From NCBI RefSeq assembly GCF_003315135.1, contig NZ_QNRK01000044.1:1-55570 (forward strand): DNA of 55,570 nt, in the 5' to 3' direction. The notes under the pieces are model-generated. The model saw nothing but the letters and a program-made list of their open reading frames with translations. It was not told the DNA's origin and made no database searches. The stretch's first letter is position 1; every line of letters starts with the position of its first letter. Below are positions 1 to 7,867 of this stretch, piece after piece. Source of the DNA: Roseiarcus fermentans. GTDB lineage: Bacteria > Pseudomonadota > Alphaproteobacteria > Rhizobiales > Beijerinckiaceae. Made by a program: the position numbers and the translations under genes.

Positions 1-570
1 CTCGACGGCTTCGACTTCTCCGCCCAGCCCTCGCTCGACAAGAAGCAGGTGCGCGAACTCGCCGCCTGCCGCTGGGTGGCCAACGGCGACGCGCTGCTCC
101 TGCTCGGACCTCCTGGGGTCGGCAAAACGCATCTGGCGATCGCGCTCGGCCGCGCGGCGATCCGCGAGGGCTACTCGGTCCTGTTCGTCACCGCGCCGGC
201 GCTGGTCGCGGGCCTCGCAAAGGCGCACGCGGAAGGCCGGCTCGACGAGCGGCTCGGCTTTTTCGCCAAGCCAAAACTCCTGATCGTCGACGAACTCGGC
301 TACCTGCCGTTCGAGCCGAACGCCGCACATCTCTTCTTCCAGCTCGTCTCGCGCCGCTACGAGCGCGGCAGCATGCTGATCACCTCCAACCGCTCGGTCG
401 GAGAATGGGGGACCGTGTTCGGCGATTCCGTCGTCGCCACCGCCATCCTCGACCGGCTGCTCCATCATAGCTGCGTCGTCACCATCCGCGGCGACAGCTA
501 TCGCCTGCGCGAGAAGCGCCGGTCCGGGCTCATCAAGCCCGCCGTGCTCGACCAGGAGCGGCTGGCGTGA
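1..570 (+). CDS. istB: IstB-like ATPase of an IS21-family element, 5' end outside window
   Basis: The reading frame is open from the first base, so the start lies upstream of the window. IstB proteins are AAA+ ATPases that help the IstA transposase of IS21 elements choose and bind target DNA. The Walker A motif GPPGVGKTH (about residue 36 of the visible part) and the Walker B stretch LLIVDELGYLPF are both present. The C-terminal part contains the family-typical segment ITSNRSVGEWG. No istA is visible; it should lie to the left. The gene is followed by the IS21 right end, which interrupts the next gene, so it belongs to an insertion sequence nested in the integrated element. Confidence 0.9.
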   Translation, partial: LDGFDFSAQPSLDKKQVRELAACRWVANGDALLLLGPPGVGKTHLAIALGRAAIREGYSVLFVTAPALVAGLAKAHAEGRLDERLGFFAKPKLLIVDELGYLPFEPNAAHLFFQLVSRRYERGSMLITSNRSVGEWGTVFGDSVVATAILDRLLHHSCVVTIRGDSYRLREKRRSGLIKPAVLDQERLA

Positions 571-711
571 CCCCGCTTCGCCGCCGCCCGCGTTTTGCGC
601 CCCTCCGGTCGGCTACGCCTCCCTGCGGGACGCAAAACGCGGATCATCCCAACCTTCCGGTGGTATCCTTTTCGATGTCGCCGCCGGTCCCCTTTCGGAT
701 GTCGTTTGACA
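571..711 (+). mobile_element. Right end of the IS21-family element
   Basis: Read on the minus strand, the sequence from position 711 begins TGTCAAACGACATCCGAAAG, and a related AAAAGG-flanked GACATC motif recurs just inside. Short repeated motifs of this kind are typical of IS21 ends. The boundary coincides with the place where the primase-like frame on the minus strand stops resembling protein and runs into IS sequence. The left end is outside the window, so the terminal repeats could not be compared. Confidence 0.6.
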
Positions 712-1666
712 GATGCGGCGTCGATGGCCCCAGGCCCCCGCCCGCAATGTTGCCGAGGTCGCCCGCGGCCCAGCCGACAAAGCGCGCGCCGGTCGCATGG
801 CGCTGGCAAGCCTGAAGCGCCGTGGCCGTCGTCTCGATGCCCTCGCCGATGATCAGCACAGCGCGGGCTTGACCGGGCGCAAGGTCGTTGAGGCGGATCG
901 CGCCGCCGCGCTTGATCCCGCGCATCTTCTTGGCGGGGAGAGCCGTTCCATCCGCCCGGACGATCGTCGCCTTGCCGCTCGCGCCTTCAGGCAGGCCGCC
1001 GGTCGCAAGACGCGGGTCGAGCCAGGTCCGGTGAACGCCGCCGAAGACGCCGCTTTGCCGCCGGATCGCCGCGACCATGCACGGGCCGCGCCAGATAACG
1101 ACTGGCCGCGCGTCGACGTCGTCGCCCGCGTCGAAATAGGCCTCGTCGGCAGAATAGCGGAGGCTCACGCTGACGAGTGGCTCAATTCCGCGCCAACGGA
1201 AGTAAGCATCGACGATCGTACCGGCCGAAGGTCCGGCCGAGGTCCAGATCGACCAGGCGCGCTCACGTTGGCGCTCGAGTTCGGCCGCCTCGCGCTCTTC
1301 CTGCTCTCGCCGGCGGCGGTCGCGCGTGTCCTGCGCTGCGGCAACCTCTTCCGGGCTGGCGGCGACGCGGTCGCCGCCCAGGCGGCGCAGGGCGGACAGG
1401 AAGTCGAGCCCTTCCCATTGCGCGAGATAATCGAACACGTCGCCGCCGCCACAGCCGGCCCCCTTGAGGCAACCCCAAGTCTGCGACCGTGTGTCGAGCC
1501 AAAGGGGCGACTTGCCGCGGACGGGGTCGCAGAGGCAGGCCCCGGAGCGAATGCCGCGCGCGTTCGCCCGGCCGAGCTTCACGCGAGCGCCAATCATCGC
1601 CTCGACGGGATGATCGGCCTTGAGCGCGGCCAGCTCGTGCGGGGAAAGGCGATGAGAAGCGGTCAC
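644..1666 (-). CDS. CHC2/Toprim primase-like protein, C-terminus truncated by IS21
   Basis: The N-terminal half resembles a primase zinc-finger region (CLCDP, then CLKGAGCGGGDVFDYL). The C-terminal half has a Toprim-like segment, AVLIIGEGIETTATA, followed by GWAAGDLGNIAGG. Such proteins are common on phages and integrative elements, where they prime or assist replication. The last 22 or so residues are encoded by the IS21 end, so the native C-terminus, which would be expected to carry further Toprim acidic residues, is missing. The start codon overlaps the stop of the upstream small gene (ATGA), which indicates translational coupling. The protein is probably inactive. Confidence 0.65.
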   Translation of the reverse strand: MTASHRLSPHELAALKADHPVEAMIGARVKLGRANARGIRSGACLCDPVRGKSPLWLDTRSQTWGCLKGAGCGGGDVFDYLAQWEGLDFLSALRRLGGDRVAASPEEVAAAQDTRDRRRREQEEREAAELERQRERAWSIWTSAGPSAGTIVDAYFRWRGIEPLVSVSLRYSADEAYFDAGDDVDARPVVIWRGPCMVAAIRRQSGVFGGVHRTWLDPRLATGGLPEGASGKATIVRADGTALPAKKMRGIKRGGAIRLNDLAPGQARAVLIIGEGIETTATALQACQRHATGARFVGWAAGDLGNIAGGGLGPSTPHLSNDIRKGTGGDIEKDTTGRLG

Positions 1667-1869
1667 GCTCCGCGAGCCTCCCCGAAAGCGAGGCGCGCGA
1701 CGAGGCGGGCGGTCGCCTCCGCGAGGCGGAATCGGCGAGCGACGCGAGCAACTTGAAGATCGGCCAGGGTTGCGCTATCGAAACTGCGGACGCGCCGGGA
1801 TAGTTCGTCCGAATTTCGAGGGTCGCCGCTGTTCCCGCAGCGCGCGGCCCTCGCGCTTTTGATAATCAT
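1663..1869 (-). CDS. Small hypothetical protein of the integrated element
   Basis: This is a 68-residue, basic, alanine/arginine-rich protein that I do not recognise. Its main support is position: it starts 3 bp after the AlpA-like gene stops and its stop overlaps the primase-like start by 4 bp, as in a compact operon. The C-terminal half (VARVARRFRLAEATARLV) could form an amphipathic helix. It may be a non-coding shadow in this high-GC DNA. Confidence 0.4.
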   Translation of the reverse strand: MIIKSARAARCGNSGDPRNSDELSRRVRSFDSATLADLQVARVARRFRLAEATARLVARLAFGEARGA

Positions 1870-1872
1870 GGG

Positions 1873-2079
1873 TCAGGCGATCTTCTCGCGCCCAATAGCG
1901 AAGCGGGTGCGGACCGAAACGTATTCGCGCAACTGGCCGGGATCATAGCGAACGGCAGAGCCAATGCGGGACACCGGCGGCCCTTTGCCTTGCGATCTCC
2001 AGTTTCGCAACGTCCCCTTCGAGACGTTCAGGACGCGGGCCGCGTCATCTTCGGTCAAGAGAGGTTCCAAAACCGCCAT
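1873..2079 (-). CDS. AlpA/excisionase-type helix-turn-helix protein
   Basis: This 68-residue protein has the MerR/AlpA-like DNA-binding pattern: LLTEDDAARVLNVSKGTLRNWRSQGKGP, then VRYDPGQLREYV. Proteins of this type act as excisionases or transcriptional activators of the integrase on integrative elements. It is transcribed in the same direction as the integrase and the primase-like gene and sits between them, as expected for an element control gene. Length and domain are complete. Confidence 0.8.
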   Translation of the reverse strand: MAVLEPLLTEDDAARVLNVSKGTLRNWRSQGKGPPVSRIGSAVRYDPGQLREYVSVRTRFAIGREKIA

Positions 2080-2156
2080 CGGAAGCGCCTTCTGTTAGTC
2101 AGGGCTTTCGAACGTAATTGGCGATAACCGGAGCGGAAACGGGAAGAGAAATGCCG

Positions 2157-2762
2157 TCATTTCTTTTCCCGGCTTCTGGCAAGGCGGCGGCGACCCCGGT
2201 CATAGGCTTTTCGGTTCACGTGCTCCCACACCGGGTCGCCGTTTGCCTCTCTCGCCATAGCTTCGCGGAGCGGATCGGAGATTCCCTCGCTCGCCAGTCG
2301 TTCGGCCGCAGCATCGATCGTTTGTGCAAATCGACTGTCGCCGGGACCTCTCGCCGTCACACCCTTGCGATAGTAGTCGCGGATTGTTTGGCTGCTCAGG
2401 TAGGCCCCGGTTTCGCTACGCTCGGCTTCGCGTGCGTCCTCCAAAGCCGCGCCGAGCGGGTCGTTGTGCCCTCGCGCCGCATGAAGCCCTTCCTGGTAAT
2501 CTACAAACCACGACAACCCCTCAAATTTGGTCGTCGGCAGGAGTTTCTTGGTCCGACCTCGTGATCGCAAGGTCAGTTCTTCTAGAAGCCTCGCCGCGTC
2601 GCTTTGTGCTTGGGCTGAGGCCATACCATACTTTAGAGTCCGAATAAGCTGATCCAAGGACCCGTCGACGACTTCCTTCCAATCGTCCGATAGCGGATCG
2701 TCGACACGCCGCCTCATGAAAAATTCTTCGACAATTTGCCTATTTGACTTCGCTCGCTTCAT
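2157..2762 (-). CDS. Hypothetical protein coupled to the integrase
   Basis: A 201-residue charged protein without signal peptide or membrane segment. I do not recognise the family. The start codon overlaps the integrase stop by 4 bp (ATGA), so the two are co-transcribed and probably translationally coupled. Composition is strongly charged (many RE, DD and KK pairs) and suggests a soluble, possibly nucleic-acid-associated protein. Its genuine amino-acid composition and coupling support a real gene; function is unknown. Confidence 0.7.
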   Translation of the reverse strand: MKRAKSNRQIVEEFFMRRRVDDPLSDDWKEVVDGSLDQLIRTLKYGMASAQAQSDAARLLEELTLRSRGRTKKLLPTTKFEGLSWFVDYQEGLHAARGHNDPLGAALEDAREAERSETGAYLSSQTIRDYYRKGVTARGPGDSRFAQTIDAAAERLASEGISDPLREAMAREANGDPVWEHVNRKAYDRGRRRLARSREKK

Positions 2763-3895
2763 TTCAGCACGCCGCGGCCAAACCCTGCCGCCAACTCAGC
2801 CGCTCCTCGCCGCCGCTTTTCCGACGAGTGTAGGTATCCCGCAGTCGTCGCAAGGTCCGCGTGGCCGAGCAGCGCCTGGACGGCGCGAACGTCTGCGCCG
2901 GCCGCGAGCGCTCCCGTCGCCGCGCTATGCCGGAGATCGTAGGGGCGGAATCTCTCGACCCCGGCGCGGTCCTGTACGAGCTTCAGCGCTTTGTGAACCG
3001 CAACGATTGGCTTGCCGTAACGACGGCCGGCAAAGACGTATTCGCAGCCTGTGACGCGCGGCGTCGCCTGCAGGATCGCCGCCGCGGCATCCGTCAAGTC
3101 GACCTCCCGAGCGCCGGTCTTGCCGACGACGGTCATCTTGCGGCGCGGCAGGTTCACCCGCGACCATTCGAGCGTGCGGACTTCGCCCGGCCGAAGGCCG
3201 CAAACGAGCGAGAGGCGCAGGAGGTTGGCGAGCCAAGGGGAGACCTTGCCCTCGCCCTCCATCTCCGCAAGCGCTTTCCCGAATCGAGCGATGTCGTCGG
3301 TTTCGAGCGCCTTGCCCTTCCTGGCCGGCTTCTTCACCGACACGTCGGCCGCGGGGTTGCGATAGCTGTCCGGAAGGATGCGCGCGCGCTTGGCGTGGTT
3401 GACGGTCTTCTTGATCAGCGTGGCCACGTAGGCGCGATTGCGCGCGCCGGTCGTGGCCGCGACGACCTTGTCGACGTCGGCCGCGGTCACATCGCCGATG
3501 CGCTTGTCGCCAAGGCGTGGCAGGATCAGCCGGTCGGCGCGGTCCTCGTAGTCGGCGATCGTCGCTTCCGAGAGCTTCGGCTTGTCGACTTCGTCGATCA
3601 TCGTCCGCCACACCGCGCGGAACGTCGGTTCGCCCTTTCGAGGATTGACGGTCAGGTCCTCCCCGCGCCGGGCCGCGACCAGGATCTCGCGCGCGCGTTC
3701 CCGAGCCGCAGCGAGCGCGACATCGGCGACCGGATCGAGCGCGACGCGGCGGCGCTTGCCGTCGATGCGGAAGTCCACAACATACGTCACAACGCCTTCG
3801 GTGATCCGAACGCCAAAACCCGGACAGGCATCGTCCCAAAGAAACCGGCGCTCGCCTGGCGTGAGCGCGTCGATCGTCTTCTGTGTGAGCTTCAT
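2759..3895 (-). CDS. int: Tyrosine recombinase/integrase
   Basis: A 378-residue site-specific recombinase. The N-terminal part (LTQKTIDALTPGERRFLWDD, then GFGVRIT) matches the arm-binding domain of P4-like integrases. The C-terminal catalytic domain has the box I arginine in CGLRPGEVRTLEW, a LRHSAAT box, LLGHADLATTAGYLH and the nucleophile tyrosine in GYLH. The first position of the usual HxLRH motif is tyrosine (YDLRH), a variant seen in some family members. The gene lies about 200 bp from a tRNA-Gln 3' fragment, the likely attachment site, and should catalyse integration and excision of the element to its left. Confidence 0.92.
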   Translation of the reverse strand: MKLTQKTIDALTPGERRFLWDDACPGFGVRITEGVVTYVVDFRIDGKRRRVALDPVADVALAAARERAREILVAARRGEDLTVNPRKGEPTFRAVWRTMIDEVDKPKLSEATIADYEDRADRLILPRLGDKRIGDVTAADVDKVVAATTGARNRAYVATLIKKTVNHAKRARILPDSYRNPAADVSVKKPARKGKALETDDIARFGKALAEMEGEGKVSPWLANLLRLSLVCGLRPGEVRTLEWSRVNLPRRKMTVVGKTGAREVDLTDAAAAILQATPRVTGCEYVFAGRRYGKPIVAVHKALKLVQDRAGVERFRPYDLRHSAATGALAAGADVRAVQALLGHADLATTAGYLHSSEKRRRGAAELAAGFGRGVLK

Positions 3896-4092
3896 GGCCG
3901 AGTCCGCCGATCTGGGTTTGGTGACACGACACCAACGGACCCGGCCGTTTGCCGACCCCGTGTCACCACTATGTCACCGGCCGGCGGTTACATCAAGTGA
4001 CTTCTGGATATCTGCGAGTGTAACGCCGTACCTTAATTTCAGATACTTATGACGCACAGTGAACGCTCGTTACAGGCCGGGAAGCGGCAAAA

Positions 4093-4141
4093 TCGGACTC
4101 TGACTCCGTCAATCTTGGTTCGAATCCAGGTCCCCCAGCCA
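4093..4141 (+). other. tRNA-Gln(CTG) 3' fragment, probable attachment site
   Basis: The sequence contains a Gln anticodon arm (CGGACTCTGACTCCG, anticodon CTG), a T arm (GGTTCGAATCC), the acceptor strand TCCCCCA and CCA. The complementary 5' acceptor strand (TGGGGG) is absent upstream, so this is not a complete tRNA. This is the expected scar when an element integrates within the anticodon region of a tRNA gene and restores the functional tRNA at its other end. The integrase gene lies immediately to the left, so the element extends leftwards and chromosome resumes at about 4142. Confidence 0.8.
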
Positions 4142-4541
4142 CTTCACGGCGTGAAGAGAATTGGACTCCTATGGCGCGCCGCCTGGGCCGGCTTGATGGC
4201 GCGGTCATTTCGCCGAGCGGCTTCCCTCGTCGTTTCCGCTGAATTCTCAAATCGACCGGGCCACGGCTGCCTTTGCGTTGCTGCAATCGAACGCCGTTGA
4301 TGAACGCCCGCCGACGGTCCTTGGGTGAGGTGAGAGCGCTGCTCGCGCGTCCGCCCTTGTAGGAACGCCTGAGACAATTCGCTTCGAATATGGCGCACGA
4401 CAACGGCGTCACTTGGATGGCCCGTGCATCGCTGTAAACGCCGTAGTCTTTCCGGGGGGTTGGTTTCAGCTGCGGTTTGTGGGATACGCGCAGACTGAAT
4501 AAGCCAGCGAACGCTAGGTGATTCTCAACTGGGAGGTTCTG
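4142..4541. other. Intergenic, no gene recognised
   Basis: This gap lies between the attachment-site scar and the first HdeA-like gene. Open frames here look like shadows with no recognisable domains. The last 12 bases carry the GGGAGG ribosome-binding site of the next gene. No repeat or RNA was identified. Confidence 0.4.
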
Positions 4542-4901
4542 ATGAAAATCGCGATATCGCTTTGCGTCCTGCCGATGCTCTGGGTCTCCGCGGTGGAAGC
4601 GCAGGTCGATCTGACGACCTACGGCGACGCCAAAGGCAATCTCGACGTCCAGGCGCTCACCTGCGCACAATTGGCCGGCACCTGGCAGGAGGACGCGGAC
4701 TTCCTGACCGTCTGGTACAGCGGCTGGTACAACGGCCTGGCGAATTACAGCAAGATGAAGCTCGATCGCGCCAAGGAGCTCGAACACCGCGTCATCGTCT
4801 ATTGCAAGGCCAATCCCACGGTGAAGGTCATCAAGGCGATGGACATCAACATCAAGCAGATGCGCAAGGAAGCCGGCATCAAGGTCGAGGACGAGAAGTA
4901 G
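4542..4901 (+). CDS. HdeA/HdeB-like periplasmic protein (copy 1)
   Basis: A 119-residue secreted protein. Starting at MKIAIS places the GGGAGG ribosome-binding site 5 bases upstream and gives a clean signal peptide ending at VEAQ. The mature part has the HdeA-family pattern: LTCAQLAGTW, DADFLTVWYSGWYNG and VIVYCKANP, with two cysteines placed for the family disulphide. HdeA and HdeB are periplasmic chaperones that bind unfolding proteins at low pH; this role is by family only. A close homologue follows 93 bp downstream in the same direction, indicating tandem duplication. Confidence 0.8.
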   Translation: MKIAISLCVLPMLWVSAVEAQVDLTTYGDAKGNLDVQALTCAQLAGTWQEDADFLTVWYSGWYNGLANYSKMKLDRAKELEHRVIVYCKANPTVKVIKAMDINIKQMRKEAGIKVEDEK

Positions 4902-4994
4902 TTCCGACGCAACGCTCGCCCGGCCGAACGACTGGCGCCCACCGTGGCGCAGACGCGAGCCGGCGTCACCCGATCAGGACAGGAGAGGAAAACC

Positions 4995-5363
4995 ATGGAC
5001 TCCTTGAACACGCGCTTCCGCGCCCGTCTCGCCGCGCTCGGTCTCATCGCTGCAGCGACGATTTTCGCTTCGGCCGCCCAGGCGCAGGTCGAGTTGAAAA
5101 CCTATGCCGACGAAAAAGGATATATCAATGTCCGCGCGCTCACCTGCGGACAGCTCGCCGGCACTTTCCAGGAAGACGCCGACTTCATGGGAACGTGGTA
5201 CAGCGGCTGGTGGAACGGCCACATGAAGCGCCATTCCTTCAACATCAATCGCACGCGGGAAGGCATTCACGAGGTCATCGTCTACTGCAAGTCGCACCCA
5301 GACGAGAAGGTCGTCGACGCCGTCGATGCGTATGTCAAGAAGATGCAGCAAGCTGGGCAGTAA
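4995..5363 (+). CDS. HdeA/HdeB-like periplasmic protein (copy 2)
   Basis: A 122-residue paralogue of the preceding gene. The chosen ATG follows AGGAGAGG at normal spacing and gives a signal peptide ending at AQAQ. Shared features are VELKTYADEKGYINV, LTCGQLAGTFQEDADFM, WYSGWWNGH and VIVYCKSHP, including both family cysteines. It ends in a strong GC-rich hairpin 10 bp after the stop codon, so the pair probably forms one transcript ending here. Periplasmic location is predicted from the signal peptide; the acid-stress chaperone role is from the family. Confidence 0.8.
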   Translation: MDSLNTRFRARLAALGLIAAATIFASAAQAQVELKTYADEKGYINVRALTCGQLAGTFQEDADFMGTWYSGWWNGHMKRHSFNINRTREGIHEVIVYCKSHPDEKVVDAVDAYVKKMQQAGQ

Positions 5364-5372
5364 ATGCTGGCG

Positions 5373-5401
5373 CCGGCGCCGGGTCTGGGGCCCGGCGCCG
5401 G
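5373..5401 (+). terminator. Hairpin after the HdeA-like pair
   Basis: A perfect 11-bp stem (CCGGCGCCGGG paired with CCCGGCGCCGG) with a 7-nt loop follows the stop codon by 10 bp. There is no U-rich tail, so intrinsic termination is likely but not certain. Confidence 0.5.
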
Positions 5402-5527
5402 AAACAAGGCGCCCCGGAAAGCGCCGATTTCCTTGTCGGGGCTGCCCGGAATGCCCTAGGACCAGGCAGCCGCCCGCCGCCGCGAACCGGCAAGCCCGGA
5501 CGGCGTGGTTTGAGACTCGGCTGAATG

Positions 5528-5603
5528 TGGTGAGCGCGGTGGGAATCGAACCCACGACCCTCTGATTAAAAGTCAGATGCTCTACCTATTGAGCTACGCG
5601 CTC
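5528..5603 (-). tRNA. tRNA-Lys(TTT)
   Basis: On the minus strand the sequence folds as a full cloverleaf. The acceptor GAGCGCG pairs with CGCGCTC. The D arm is GCTCAATAGGTAGAGC, the anticodon arm is TCTGA-CTTTTAA-TCAGA (anticodon TTT), and the T arm is GTGGGTTCGATTCCCAC. The discriminator A and an encoded CCA follow. Confidence 0.97.
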
Positions 5604-5762
5604 GCGCCATGGGCCTCACGGGCGCTTCGTGCGTACAGCCTCGGACGGCGGGGGTCAATTGCAAAGCGTCCCCGCGCGCCGGGTCGGCGCCCTCCCTGCG
5701 CGGCCCGCCCACATCCAAACCGTCATCGACGGCGTATAGCTCCTCGTTGGTCAGGAGCAAAC

Positions 5763-6632
5763 ATGTCCGCTGAATCGAAGAAGACCGCCGTCGTCACCGG
5801 GGCCTCGACCGGCATCGGCCTCGGGTGCGTGAAGGTTCTAGCCGCGGGCGGCTGGCGGGTTTTCGCCGCCGTACGGCGTAGCGAGGACGCGGAGCGATTG
5901 ACGAAGGCCTTCGGCGAGGCGGTGCGCCCGCTGCTGTTCGACGTGACCGACGTCGACGCTGTCGCGCGGGCCGCGCGCGAAGTCGGCGAGGCGCTCGGCG
6001 GGCGAACGCTCTCGGGGCTCGTCAACAACGCCGGCGTCGCGGTCGCGGGGCCCCTGCTCCATCTGAAGATCGCCGACTTCGAACGCCAGATCGCGGTCAA
6101 TCTGAGCGGCCCGCTGATCGTTACGCAGGCCTTCGCGCCGCTGCTCGGCGCCGACCGCTCCCGCTCCGGACCGCCGGGACGGATCGTGATGATGTCGTCG
6201 GTGGGCGGCCTCACCGCGGCCCCGTTCCTCGGACCCTACAGCGCGTCGAAATTCGCGCTCGAGGGCCTCTCGGAGTCGTTGCGCCGCGAGCTGATGCTGT
6301 ACGGAATCGACGTCGTTGTGATCAACCCAGGCGCGGTCGCCACCCCGATCTGGGGCAAGTCGGACGACATCGATGCGGAATTCGCCGCCACGCCCTACGC
6401 CTCCGCGATCGCTAAGGTGAAAGCCTACATGGTCGCCATGGCCGAGGCGGGGCTGCCGCCCGAGCGGATCGGGGAGGCCGTGCGGACGGCGCTCACCGCG
6501 GAGCGCCCGAAGACGCGCTATATCGTCACGCCGACGCCCGTTCAGGATTTCCTCGCCCGAAACCTGCCCAAGCGCTGGGTGGACGGCATGATCGCGAGCC
6601 GTCTCGGCCTCGCCCCGCCGAAGCGCGGGTGA
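5763..6632 (+). CDS. Short-chain dehydrogenase/reductase
   Basis: A 289-residue classical SDR oxidoreductase. The start at MSAESK is preceded by AGGAG; an upstream in-frame start would run back through the tRNA. Motifs are the NAD(P)-binding VVTGASTGIG near the N-terminus, NNAGVAV, a conserved MSSVGG serine, and the catalytic YSASKFAL (Tyr-x-x-x-Lys). An asparagine/proline segment VINPGAVATP follows. The substrate cannot be told; the family covers many alcohols and ketones. It is a cytosolic enzyme and a stand-alone gene between tRNA-Lys and gloB. Confidence 0.88.
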   Translation: MSAESKKTAVVTGASTGIGLGCVKVLAAGGWRVFAAVRRSEDAERLTKAFGEAVRPLLFDVTDVDAVARAAREVGEALGGRTLSGLVNNAGVAVAGPLLHLKIADFERQIAVNLSGPLIVTQAFAPLLGADRSRSGPPGRIVMMSSVGGLTAAPFLGPYSASKFALEGLSESLRRELMLYGIDVVVINPGAVATPIWGKSDDIDAEFAATPYASAIAKVKAYMVAMAEAGLPPERIGEAVRTALTAERPKTRYIVTPTPVQDFLARNLPKRWVDGMIASRLGLAPPKRG

Positions 6633-6747
6633 CGGAAGTCGGGACGCTGACCATTTGCGCGAGGGACCGCGACCGGGTCTTTTCTGCTATGAGCGTGGGC
6701 GATTGGCGAGGCGTCGCGTGCCGCGGCGCCCGGATGCGGGAGCGACC

Positions 6748-7524
6748 ATGACCACAAGCGTGCATCAGTTTTTGTGCCTGACCGACAATTACGGCGTGCT
6801 CGTGCATGATTCGAAGACCGGAAAGACCGCCGCCATCGACGCGCCGGAGGCGGGGCCGATCCTCGCCGCGCTCGAGGAAAAGGGGTGGACGCTCACCGAT
6901 CTGCTCATTACCCACCACCACGCCGACCACATCCAGGCCGCGCCGGACCTCAAGGCGCGGTTCCCCGAGTTGCAGATCGTCGGCCCGGCGAAAGAGGCGT
7001 CCCGGATCCCGGGGCTCGACACGCTCGTCCGCGAAGGCGATTTTGTCCGGGTGGGATCGCTGGAAGCGCAGGTGATCGAGACGCCGGGCCACACGCTTGG
7101 TCAGGTCGCCTACTACTTCGGCGAGGACGAACTCGTGTTCTGCGGCGACACGCTGTTCTCGCTCGGCTGCGGCCGCGCCTTCGAGGCGCCGCCGGCCGTG
7201 CTGTGGAGCTCGCTGCTCAAGCTCGCCAACCTGCCGGGCGAGACGCAGGCCTACTGCGGTCACGAGTACACTCTGGGGAACGCGCGCTTCGCTCTGACCA
7301 TCGAGCCCGGCAACCCGATCCTGGCGGACCGCGCCGAGCGGGTGGCGAGGCTGCGCGCCGAGGACCGCCCGACCCTGCCGACCACCATCGCCGCCGAACT
7401 CGCGGCCAATCCCTTCCTGAGGGCCGAGGAGCCGTCGGTGCAGGCCGCCGTCGGCATGCCCGGCGCCGACCCGGCGGCGGTGTTCGCCGAACTCCGCGGC
7501 CGCAAGGACCGGTTCAAGGGGTGA
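6748..7524 (+). CDS. gloB: Hydroxyacylglutathione hydrolase (glyoxalase II)
   Basis: A 258-residue metallo-beta-lactamase-fold enzyme that hydrolyses S-lactoylglutathione to lactate and glutathione in methylglyoxal detoxification. It has the metal-binding THHHADH motif, then TPGHTLGQVAYY, FCGDTLFSLGCGR and YCGHEYT, all typical of GloB, and the C-terminal region (NPFLRAEEPSV) typical of full-length glyoxalase II. The start at MTTSVHQF matches family length; longer in-frame starts have no homologous content. It is co-directional with the upstream SDR but separated by about 115 bp. Confidence 0.92.
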   Translation: MTTSVHQFLCLTDNYGVLVHDSKTGKTAAIDAPEAGPILAALEEKGWTLTDLLITHHHADHIQAAPDLKARFPELQIVGPAKEASRIPGLDTLVREGDFVRVGSLEAQVIETPGHTLGQVAYYFGEDELVFCGDTLFSLGCGRAFEAPPAVLWSSLLKLANLPGETQAYCGHEYTLGNARFALTIEPGNPILADRAERVARLRAEDRPTLPTTIAAELAANPFLRAEEPSVQAAVGMPGADPAAVFAELRGRKDRFKG

Positions 7525-7867
7525 GCGACGGCCCGGGCGCGGCGCGACCCCGCCAGCCCGCTGCGAAGCGGGTGACGGGCGGCGCACGACCCAGAACCAG
7601 AAGATGCCAGCGCTTTCAGTCGGCGACCGCTTCGGGAAGAGACCGGCCGCCGATCGCCTGCATGTCTTTTGCCGGCTGCTCCGGCCGCCGACCTCGACGC
7701 CGCGCAGGTTCCGGCACTCGCGCCGCCTCTATACAGAGTGAATACAGACGAAGTACTGCCATATGCTTAAATTAATCCAGGATATATATCGTATTGACGC
7801 GATTTCGTCTCAATATCGACTAAAATTTGAAAACCCGTCTACTTCTGATTAAGGGGTCGGAACTAGG
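7525..7867. other. Intergenic region with AT-rich promoter segment
   Basis: No gene is recognised. The stretch from about 7735 to 7860 is much richer in A and T than its surroundings and most likely carries the promoter of the following diguanylate cyclase gene. I could not place definite -35 and -10 hexamers. Confidence 0.4.

Noticed and set aside
713-1756. Long plus-strand frame opposite the primase-like gene
   Set aside because: It mirrors the minus-strand gene, is Arg/Ala-rich and has no domain; high-GC DNA commonly leaves antisense frames open.
4049-4141. Complete tRNA-Gln gene
   Set aside because: The 5' acceptor strand complementary to TCCCCCA is missing, so only the 3' part is a tRNA.
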